Shown: in pieces, positions 1-5,727 of the stretch | Numbering within the stretch: position 1 is the first letter of the stretch | Layout: each line of letters opens with the position of its first letter | Assembly: GCA_017959625.1 (NCBI GenBank) | Contig: JAGDAG010000060.1 | Coordinates: forward strand, 1 to 6,713 | Direction: 5' to 3' | Origin: Abditibacteriota bacterium | GTDB lineage: Bacteria > Armatimonadota > UBA5829 | DNA length: 6,713 nt | Program-made: the position numbers and the translations under genes | Notes under the pieces: model-generated | Databases searched by the model: none | What the model saw: the letters and a program-made list of their open reading frames with translations, nothing else | What the model was told of the DNA's origin: nothing

Positions 1-884
1 ATAAGGACCCGCGCCCCTCCCGGGGAACAGTCGGTGACGGCGCAGGGCAGCCCTGCCGCCATGGCTTCCGCAAGGGTATTGGGGATGCCTTCAAAATCGG
101 AGGACATAACGAAAACCCCCGCCAAAGCAAGCTTTTGCTGCAAAGAGTTCTCAAATCCGGGAAAATCCACGCTGCCGGCGATCCCCAGGCTTTGGGCAAG
201 AGCCCTGGTCTTTTGCAGATCCGGCCCGTCGCCGTACATTATCAGCCGTTCGTCGGGAAAGGTTTTCAAAACCATACTAAAGGCCGTAAGCAATACGTCC
301 ATCCTTTTCTGCTGGTTTTCAAACCGTCCCGCCCACACCAGAGGGCCGGGGCCGGCCTGCTTCCGGACGGGAGATACGCAGACGGGATTGGGGATCACCG
401 TGTGCGCGGGGAGGCGGCGGCCGGCAAAACGGTTTTTTGCCCCTTCGGTCTGGAACACTATGCCGTCGGAAAGCTCCGTCAGCCTTTTTCTCAAAAAGGC
501 GCTCAAAGCCCCCCGCCTGTCCGGATCCGCCCTTTCGGAGCAAAACACCTTAAAACCGTAAAACCGTTTCAAAAGCAAGAGCAAAAGCCCCGCGGTATCC
601 ATAAAGGTCAGACACACGTCCGGCTCCAGTTCCCCGAGGGCCCCGAGAAGGCGTTTTTCGGCGGCAAAAAGCCCCAGTGTCTTTCGGACAACAGGGTTTT
701 TGCTTTGTTTTACGTTCAGCTCTATAAGACGCGCCCCCGGGGGCGCCGGCAGAGGGTCGGAACAGTCAAAAACAGAAATAAGGCTGGTATCATGGCCCTT
801 CTGCGCCAGATGACCCGCCAGCCATACCATTATTTTCGGAGCGCCAGACCGGGAAAGCCTGTGTATTATCAGCGCGATCTTCAT
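1..884 (-). CDS. GT4-family glycosyltransferase, partial (C-terminus beyond left edge)
   Basis: This open frame runs leftward from an ATG at 884-882 to the window edge without a stop: 294 residues are visible, and roughly 60-90 are probably missing for a typical 350-380 aa enzyme. It starts MKIALIIHRLSRSGAP, the usual first beta strand and Gly-rich loop of the N-terminal Rossmann domain of GT-B enzymes. The C-terminal nucleotide-sugar domain begins around residue 180, with a GRFENQQKRMD stretch (R187 and K193 are the likely donor-phosphate contacts). It ends with the family EX7E motif (E265 and E273, in FEGIPNTLAEAM) and then DCSPGGARVL. These features support a retaining GT4 sugar transfer at the cytoplasmic face; donor and acceptor cannot be read from sequence. 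No ATG, GTG or TTG lies upstream in frame before the leader, so the start is fairly secure. The ribosome binding site is poor: the only GGAG is 16 nt upstream. The gene is transcribed divergently from the polysaccharide operon and is probably part of the same locus. Confidence 0.92.
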   Translation of the reverse strand, partial: MKIALIIHRLSRSGAPKIMVWLAGHLAQKGHDTSLISVFDCSDPLPAPPGARLIELNVKQSKNPVVRKTLGLFAAEKRLLGALGELEPDVCLTFMDTAGLLLLLLKRFYGFKVFCSERADPDRRGALSAFLRKRLTELSDGIVFQTEGAKNRFAGRRLPAHTVIPNPVCVSPVRKQAGPGPLVWAGRFENQQKRMDVLLTAFSMVLKTFPDERLIMYGDGPDLQKTRALAQSLGIAGSVDFPGFENSLQQKLALAGVFVMSSDFEGIPNTLAEAMAAGLPCAVTDCSPGGARVL

Positions 885-902
885 AAATCCGTTGCAACTT
901 CT

Positions 903-928
903 CCGAAGGCCGCAGAAAGCGGTTTCGG
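903..928 (-). promoter_or_regulatory. Leader hairpin upstream of the leftward glycosyltransferase
   Basis: Read on the minus strand, CCGAA (928-924) pairs with UUCGG (907-903) and CCGC (922-919) pairs with GCGG (913-910), around a UUUCU loop with a 1x2 internal loop. This makes 9 base pairs in total. The 3' arm shares two bases with the only Shine-Dalgarno-like GGAG (904-901), so folding could lower ribosome access. No U-run follows, so it is not a classical terminator. The function is inferred from pairing alone. Confidence 0.4.
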
Positions 929-976
929 ATATGTGTTCAAATAAAACCCCTGTGCGTATCAAGCATTGCTATAATA

Positions 977-1006
977 ATTTTACTATACCCCGGCTCCTGA
1001 TGTCAA
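977..1006 (-). promoter_or_regulatory. Sigma70-type promoter for the leftward glycosyltransferase
   Basis: On the minus strand a perfect -35 box TTGACA (1006-1001) is followed by an 18-nt spacer and a -10 box TAAAAT (982-977). Transcription would start near 970, giving a leader of about 85 nt before the ATG at 884. The assignment rests on consensus match and position only. Confidence 0.7.
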
Positions 1007-1033
1007 ACGGAGCCTTTCCGGGCCTTTTTCTTG

Positions 1034-1063
1034 TTGACTAAACAGCCGTTTTTGTAGTATAAT
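1034..1063 (+). promoter_or_regulatory. Sigma70-type promoter for the polysaccharide operon
   Basis: A -35 box TTGACT (1034-1039) is followed by an 18-nt spacer and a perfect -10 box TATAAT (1058-1063), in a locally AT-rich stretch. Transcription should begin near 1070, about 50 nt before the TTG start at 1121. The -35 box is 27 nt from that of the divergent promoter, so one bound regulator could affect both. A second -10-like TACAAT (1069-1074) lies just downstream. Confidence 0.75.
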
Positions 1064-1079
1064 AATATTACAATAATAC

Positions 1080-1098
1080 CCGGGATGCGCCATCCCGG
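1080..1098 (+). promoter_or_regulatory. Perfect inverted repeat in the operon leader (hairpin or operator)
   Basis: Two perfectly complementary 8-nt arms, CCGGGATG (1080-1087) and CATCCCGG (1091-1098), flank a CGC loop about 10 nt downstream of the predicted transcription start. As RNA it is a compact GC-rich hairpin near the 5' end of the message; as DNA it could be a palindromic protein site. There is no T-run after it, so an intrinsic terminator is unlikely. It ends 10 nt before the AAGGAG of the first gene and contains a decoy ATG (1085-1087) that is in frame with it. Confidence 0.55.
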
Positions 1099-1108
1099 TT
1101 TCCTGCGT

Positions 1109-1123
1109 AAGGAGCGCGTTTTG
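1109..1123 (+). promoter_or_regulatory. Ribosome binding site deciding a TTG start
   Basis: AAGGAG at 1109-1114 is followed by a 6-nt spacer and TTG at 1121. The same 6-nt spacing precedes the starts at 3360, 4658 and 5728, which supports TTG rather than the upstream ATG at 1085. Confidence 0.75.
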
Positions 1124-2209
1124 AAAAAGATTCTTCTGCTTTCCAACGACTTTATGTCGCTGAATTTCCGCAAGGAGCTGGTTATCCGCCTGCTCCGGGA
1201 AGGCCACAGGATATACGTATCCATGGTGGAAGCAGAAGAAAACCGGGTCTATTCGGAAATGGGCTGCAAGGTGATCCCCGCTCCCATAGACAGAAGGGGA
1301 CTGAATCCCCTGAAGGATTTCACCCTTTATCTCCACTACAAACGGATCATCCGGGACATCTGTCCCGACATCATTTTTTCCTACACCATAAAACCCAACA
1401 TCTACGGCTCCTTTGCCTCCGGAAGCTCCGGATGTCCCCAGATATGCAACATCACCGGCACCGGAGGGGTCTTTCTGAAAGACAATTGCGTAAGCGCCCT
1501 CTGCAAGCTGCTTTACAGGCATTCCGTCAAAAAATGCTTCAAGGTTTTTTTCCAGAACGTGGATGACAGAGATTTTTTTGTACGGAACCGGATGGTTGGC
1601 GAAAACTACGAAGTGATCCCGGGCTCCGGCTGCAATCTGAAAAAGCATTTTTACGTAAAGTATCCCAAATCCGGCCGGATACGTTTTCTGTATATCGGCC
1701 GCATCCTGGCCCTTAAGGGGATAGACGAATATCTCCGGGCTGCAAAAACCGTGAGAAGCACGTATCCCAGGACCGAGTTTTATATCGCAGGCTACTTTGT
1801 AGAGCCCCAATACAGACAGCTGATACAGGAGTATGAACAGGACGGGATCGTAAAACACCTGGGTTTCTGCAGCGACATCGACAGAGAGATACGCAAAAGC
1901 CACTGCATAGTGCTTCCTTCACGGGGCGGCGAAGGCATCCCCAACGCTCTTCTGGAAGGGGCCGCCATCGGCAGGCCCTGCATAGGCTCCGACATCCCCG
2001 GCACGAGACAGGTCATAGACGACGGCGTCAACGGTTTTCTGTTCCGGCCGGGAAACCATCAGGATCTGGCCGACAAAATGGAGACGTTCCTGAATCTTTC
2101 CGTGGAAGAAAAGGCTCAGATGGGCATAAAAGGCAGGCAGAAGGTGGAAAGGGAGTTCGACCGCGAACAGATCGTCGACATCTACCTCAAAGAACTGGGT
2201 GAGATCTGA
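1121..2209 (+). CDS. GT4-family glycosyltransferase (PglA/CapM-like), first gene of the operon
   Basis: This 362-residue protein has two GT-B domains. The N-terminal domain opens with KKILLLSNDFMSLNFRKELV and carries SYTIKPNIYGSFA (about 87-99) and NITGTGGVF (110-118), signatures shared with transferases such as PglA and CapM that extend undecaprenyl-linked sugars. The donor domain has YIGRILALKGIDE (191-203, with R194 and K199 as likely phosphate contacts) and the EX7E pair E271/E279 in GEGIPNALLEGA. It is expected to act at the cytoplasmic membrane face; the sugar is unknown. I chose the TTG at 1121 because AAGGAG (1109-1114) sits 6 nt before it and MKKILLL is a typical GT-B start. An in-frame ATG at 1085 would add 12 residues, but it has no ribosome binding site, lies inside a hairpin arm and is only about 15 nt from the predicted transcript end. 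The stop TGA shares one base with the ATG of the next gene. Confidence 0.93.
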   Translation: MKKILLLSNDFMSLNFRKELVIRLLREGHRIYVSMVEAEENRVYSEMGCKVIPAPIDRRGLNPLKDFTLYLHYKRIIRDICPDIIFSYTIKPNIYGSFASGSSGCPQICNITGTGGVFLKDNCVSALCKLLYRHSVKKCFKVFFQNVDDRDFFVRNRMVGENYEVIPGSGCNLKKHFYVKYPKSGRIRFLYIGRILALKGIDEYLRAAKTVRSTYPRTEFYIAGYFVEPQYRQLIQEYEQDGIVKHLGFCSDIDREIRKSHCIVLPSRGGEGIPNALLEGAAIGRPCIGSDIPGTRQVIDDGVNGFLFRPGNHQDLADKMETFLNLSVEEKAQMGIKGRQKVEREFDREQIVDIYLKELGEI

Positions 2210-3363
2210 TGTCCGTCCTGATCGCCACCGATTTCCGCATAATGCTTTTTGAGGGCAGATATTACCTGAAAAACAAGCATTACCACATTACAAAGCGTTA
2301 CTGCGACGCTTTCGGTCCGGCAATACTTTTCACCAGGGTCCTGGAAGCCCGGGAGCAGCCTCAGGGCTCCGACGCAACGCCGCTCCTGAAAAAGGTAGTG
2401 AGGGCAAAAAGCCTTGCCGCGGTACTGGCCGGAAAACATACCGCCGATATCAGAAGCTGTCTGGAGGATTGCAGCCTGGCCATATGCCGTTTTCCTTCCA
2501 TCCCCGCCTTCAGGACGGCAGCGGAAGCCTGCCGCCGGGGCATCCCCGTTCTGGCGGAATGTATGGGAGACGCCTGGGACGCCAGCTGGAACCACAGCGC
2601 GGCGGGAAAACTGGCGGCGCTTTATTACTATTTTTCCATGAAACGCCGTGTGGCAAAAGCGCCCTTTGCTCTTTACGTTACCGACAGCTTTCTGCAAAGC
2701 AGGTATCCCTGCCCCGGCATCACCGCCGCCATTTCCAACGTGGCTCTTGACGGCTTCTGCGACGGCTCCGCGCTGGAAAACAGGCTCCGCCGCATAAACG
2801 CCTGCGACCCAAAGCAGCCGGTGCTTATAACCGTGGCGGCGGCTGACAACCGTTCCAAGGGCTTTGACACGGTGATCAGGACCCTGCCTCTTTTGAAAAA
2901 GGACGGCATCAACGCAAAATACGTCGTCGCCGGCCCCGGCGACACTTCTTACCTTGCGGATCTGGCGCGGCGCGCGGGAGTTTCTGACAGAGTAGAGTTT
3001 ACCGGCGAGCTCGATCCCGCACAGGTGAAGGAACGGCTCAACGGCGCCGATCTTTATATCCAGCCCAGCCGGCAGGAGGGGCTGCCCAGAGCCGTCATCG
3101 AGGCTATGGCCTGCGGCTGCCCGTGTATAGGGACCAGGATCGGGGGAATACCGGAGCTCGTCCAAAAAGAGTATCTCATCAGGCCCGGAAGCCCCGCGGA
3201 GCTATGCCAAAAGATAAAGCTGCTCTCGCGCAAAGAAAATATGGCCTCGGCGGCAGAAGAGAATCTTGCCCGGTCCCGCGACTTTGACCAGAAGATACTT
3301 GACAACAAAAGACACGTTTTTTTTGAAAGCATAAAGGCCTGTCTTGGAAAGGACTGTTTATGA
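2209..3363 (+). CDS. GT4-family glycosyltransferase, second gene of the operon
   Basis: A 384-residue GT-B protein. The N-terminal acceptor domain is divergent but holds blocks I associate with a capsule-locus GT4 subgroup: GDAWDASWNH (120-129), then a helix-rich stretch and YVTDSFLQSRYPC (156-168). The donor domain is clearer: AAADNRSKGFDTVI (210-223, with R215 and K217 as candidate donor contacts), VVAGPGD (239-245), VEFTGEL (262-268) and PSRQEGLPRAVIEAMACG (286-303) with the EX7E pair E290/E298. It probably adds another sugar to the lipid-linked glycan in the cytoplasm; donor and linkage are not readable. The start ATG overlaps the previous stop (TGATG), and only a weak GGTGAG precedes it, so translation probably depends on the upstream gene. 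Cysteines are relatively frequent. The last four bases overlap the next start (ATGA). Confidence 0.92.
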   Translation: MSVLIATDFRIMLFEGRYYLKNKHYHITKRYCDAFGPAILFTRVLEAREQPQGSDATPLLKKVVRAKSLAAVLAGKHTADIRSCLEDCSLAICRFPSIPAFRTAAEACRRGIPVLAECMGDAWDASWNHSAAGKLAALYYYFSMKRRVAKAPFALYVTDSFLQSRYPCPGITAAISNVALDGFCDGSALENRLRRINACDPKQPVLITVAAADNRSKGFDTVIRTLPLLKKDGINAKYVVAGPGDTSYLADLARRAGVSDRVEFTGELDPAQVKERLNGADLYIQPSRQEGLPRAVIEAMACGCPCIGTRIGGIPELVQKEYLIRPGSPAELCQKIKLLSRKENMASAAEENLARSRDFDQKILDNKRHVFFESIKACLGKDCL

Positions 3364-4661
3364 TATACGTTTTCCTGATCTGCTACATACCCATGCTCAT
3401 CACACAGCTTTCGGTCGTAAGCATACCCGCAGGCCTGTTTCTCGGACTGGTTTCCGTGTTCTGCCTGTATCAAAAACGAAAAAGCCTGCCCATCAGCGAC
3501 AAGATCCTTGCCGCAGAGCTCATCGCCTTTCCCGTTCTCTGCGGCCTGTATCTGCTTCTGGGCTTTTCCGACGACGGCTTCAGATATGCGGGCCAGACTG
3601 CCATTTTTTCTATCGGCGCCCTGTCGGCCCTGGCGGTGTTCCACTATTTCCACACTCCCCAGAGAACAAAGCTGTTTCTCGGTATCCTTGCCGTTTTCAT
3701 TTTGTATATTATCGCAATGTCGTTTATCGGCAACGCGGCCCTTCAGGACAATGATACAAATCTGGCGAACCATATCACCGGCGCTCCCTACTGCAACGCC
3801 ATCATGATCTTTTCGGGCATCTTTCTGATTTTGTCCCTGCAGGCAAAAAGGCGCGCCGCAAAGCTGCTCCTTCTTCTGGCCAGCCTTTTGTGTTTTGCCG
3901 TCATAACCATAATACTGCAACGGGCCATCAACGCTATTTTGTGCCTTTTTATGCTGGCGCTGCTTTTGATAATGAGCTCAAGATACCGCAAGATCATACT
4001 TGTTGCATGCGCCCTGCTCATCCTTCTGGTTTTCCTTACCGGGGCGATCCCGGCGATCATAAAAAGCGTAGCCGCCCTGAACCCCGGAGACAGGCTCGCC
4101 AACAGGCTCAGAAGCCTTGCGGAACTAATGGTCACCGGCAATATGAGCGTTCTTTCAAAGTCCATACTCCTCAGGTTCTCGTTTCTGCAGAACAGCATAA
4201 ACACCTGGCTCTCCGACTGGAGCACGTTTCTCATAGGCTACGGCTCCCATACCAAAGACTACAGCGTTATCAGCGGACACAGCGACATTCTGGACACCTT
4301 TGCCAAATACGGCATCGTGGGCGGCCTGCTGCTTCTGGATATCCTGCGGCGGGGTATAGTGTTCATAATGCGCAAACAAAACCGGCAGCAGAAGATCTAC
4401 AGCGCCGTCATCGTTTTGTTCGTTATACTCTGGGGCATCCTCGGCGCTATTTTCCGGGCATACACTTCGGTGGCTCTGTTCGTGGCCCTGCCCGCTTCCG
4501 CCGGCTACGCCCTCAGCCTGCAGACCGTCAGGGACAAGACCGGCGCCTTATACCGCTTTATGCGGGGTTTGCTCACAGGCAATATGTTCCGGGTGGCTGA
4601 AAGAGACATCCGCACCTCTTCAAGGCTGGTGGCGGGCAAGCGCAAAAGGAGAAACAAATGA
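3360..4661 (+). CDS. Wzy-like polysaccharide polymerase / O-antigen-ligase-family membrane protein
   Basis: This 433-residue protein is strongly hydrophobic, with about 10-11 predicted membrane segments (approximate residues 2-36 as two, 51-69, 80-98, 104-123, 145-161, 167-186, 189-206, 210-235, 315-337, 347-364 and 367-388). A large hydrophilic loop spans about 236-312. Its end and the next helix carry SGHSDILDTFAKYGIVGG (305-322), which matches the His-containing signature near the periplasmic loop of the Wzy / WaaL / O-antigen-ligase superfamily. Members join lipid-linked repeat units into a chain or transfer a glycan to an acceptor. Sequence alone rarely separates polymerase from ligase; the position among glycosyltransferases favours polymerase. 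GGAAAGGA (3346-3353) lies 6 nt before the ATG, which overlaps the previous stop (ATGA). The C-terminal tail of about 45 residues is soluble and very basic, ending KRKRRNK. Confidence 0.85.
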   Translation: MIYVFLICYIPMLITQLSVVSIPAGLFLGLVSVFCLYQKRKSLPISDKILAAELIAFPVLCGLYLLLGFSDDGFRYAGQTAIFSIGALSALAVFHYFHTPQRTKLFLGILAVFILYIIAMSFIGNAALQDNDTNLANHITGAPYCNAIMIFSGIFLILSLQAKRRAAKLLLLLASLLCFAVITIILQRAINAILCLFMLALLLIMSSRYRKIILVACALLILLVFLTGAIPAIIKSVAALNPGDRLANRLRSLAELMVTGNMSVLSKSILLRFSFLQNSINTWLSDWSTFLIGYGSHTKDYSVISGHSDILDTFAKYGIVGGLLLLDILRRGIVFIMRKQNRQQKIYSAVIVLFVILWGILGAIFRAYTSVALFVALPASAGYALSLQTVRDKTGALYRFMRGLLTGNMFRVAERDIRTSSRLVAGKRKRRNK

Positions 4662-5707
4662 CAGTGGGGGTATGCGGCTTCGGGAACACCGGCTCCAGCG
4701 CCGTGAGCGATTTTCTGAAGGAATACGATTCGGCGTGCGTTCCGGACAGCGCGGAGTTCACCATAGTATGCGAGCCGGACGGGCTTGCCGATCTGGCCGA
4801 AAAAGTGATGCATCCCAGGATGCGGAACCTGGATTCCGTTACCGCAATGATCAGATACAAACGCAGATGCGCGGAATTTGCCCGGAAGTGCGGCTCCAGA
4901 GGAGGCGACAGGCGCCTTATAGAAGCGTCTGCAGACAGGTTCCTGAAGGAGATCTCCCAGGCAGACTGGTACTGGCGGGACAAAACGGAATATCAGCTGG
5001 GGTTCCTCAACGACGTCATAAAACGAAGGCTGCTCCTGAGACGCCTTATCCCTGCCGCGGAAAGGCTTCTGGGACGCCCCTGCAACCTGTGGCCCCGCAT
5101 CCGGGTAAGCATGTCGGTGCAGCCCGAGGGGTTTTACGAAGCCGCCAAAAAGCACGTGAGGGAAATGGCCGAGGCTCTGGGAGCCGACTTTTCAAAGCTT
5201 GTGGTGCTGGATCAGCCCTTCGGCGGAAACGACCCGCGGGCAGGCTTTCCCTTTTTTGACGACCCCTGCGCCATAGTATCCGACAGAGACCCCAGAGACC
5301 TGTACGTTTTTGCCCTTACCGCGCTGCGGGGCAAAAACTCCTATATGCCCCTGGAAAAGCCCTCCGATTTCATAGCCTATTACAAAAATCTGCGAAAGGA
5401 CCAGCCGTATGGCGACGACGACCGAGTGCTTGCCGTCCGGTTTGAAGATATGGTATATAACTACGAAAAAACCACCGAAAAGATCAAAGGGTTCCTGAAG
5501 CTGGGAGAAAACCCCCGTCCGAAAACGTTGTTCGACCCGGCAAGATCGGTGTGCAACACACAGGTGTTCCGCAGATTCCCGGAATACGCCGACGCAGTCA
5601 GGGAAATCGAGGACGCCCTTCCGGAGTATCTTTTTGATTTCAGCCCTTATCCCGTTCCCCAAACAAACGGAAAAATGTTTACCGGCAGGACCGGCAGGGC
5701 CACGTAG
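4658..5707 (+). CDS. Putative sulfotransferase-like P-loop protein
   Basis: A soluble 349-residue protein with no signal peptide or membrane segment. It opens with a beta strand and P-loop, VGVCGFGNTGSSAVSDFL (3-20), resembling the 5'-phosphosulfate-binding loop of sulfotransferases. SDRDPRDLYVFA (208-219) resembles the 3'-phosphate-binding RDPRD block, and VRFEDMVYNYEKTTEKIKGFL (260-280) matches the conserved helix that follows in many bacterial sulfotransferases. From these I infer transfer of sulfate from PAPS to a sugar hydroxyl, probably on the glycan made by this operon. The middle, about 60-180, is rich in charged helix and not recognised; it may hold the acceptor site. AAAAGGAG (4644-4651) is 6 nt from the ATG, which overlaps the polymerase stop (ATGA). 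An alternative is another P-loop kinase-like transferase. The family call is moderate; substrate and activity are unproven. Confidence 0.72.
   Translation: MTVGVCGFGNTGSSAVSDFLKEYDSACVPDSAEFTIVCEPDGLADLAEKVMHPRMRNLDSVTAMIRYKRRCAEFARKCGSRGGDRRLIEASADRFLKEISQADWYWRDKTEYQLGFLNDVIKRRLLLRRLIPAAERLLGRPCNLWPRIRVSMSVQPEGFYEAAKKHVREMAEALGADFSKLVVLDQPFGGNDPRAGFPFFDDPCAIVSDRDPRDLYVFALTALRGKNSYMPLEKPSDFIAYYKNLRKDQPYGDDDRVLAVRFEDMVYNYEKTTEKIKGFLKLGENPRPKTLFDPARSVCNTQVFRRFPEYADAVREIEDALPEYLFDFSPYPVPQTNGKMFTGRTGRAT
5681..5698 (+). repeat. Tandem 9-bp repeat at the end of the sulfotransferase-like gene
   Basis: The unit ACCGGCAGG occurs twice in a row (5681-5689 and 5690-5698), encoding TGR-TGR seven codons before the stop. 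It is in frame and so changes length without shifting the frame. It may be a recent slippage duplication; no function is implied. Confidence 0.6.
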
Positions 5708-5727
5708 TTCCCCCTTCGGAGCAGCAG

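Noticed and set aside
135..944. A 269-codon plus-strand open frame opposite the leftward glycosyltransferase
   Set aside because: It shares the codon register of the real gene, has no recognisable domain and lacks a ribosome binding site, while the opposite strand encodes clear GT4 motifs.
1008..1030. Possible terminator: a GC-rich stretch followed by TTTTTC between the two promoters
   Set aside because: The best stem has only 3-4 pairs, and the site lies between divergent promoters where no transcript needs to end.
1080..1098. Leader inverted repeat as an intrinsic terminator or attenuator
   Set aside because: No run of T follows the stem and no competing antiterminator pairing or leader peptide is visible.
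1085..1120. ATG at 1085 as the start of the first operon gene
   Set aside because: It has no Shine-Dalgarno site, lies in a hairpin arm near the predicted transcript end, and the well-spaced AAGGAG serves the TTG at 1121.
2182..3165. A 327-codon minus-strand open frame opposite the second operon glycosyltransferase; similar ones at 983-1903, 3054-3920, 4505-5155 and 5647-6630
   Set aside because: Each mirrors the codon register of a confidently identified gene and shows no family motif; they are explained by scarce TTA, CTA and TCA codons.
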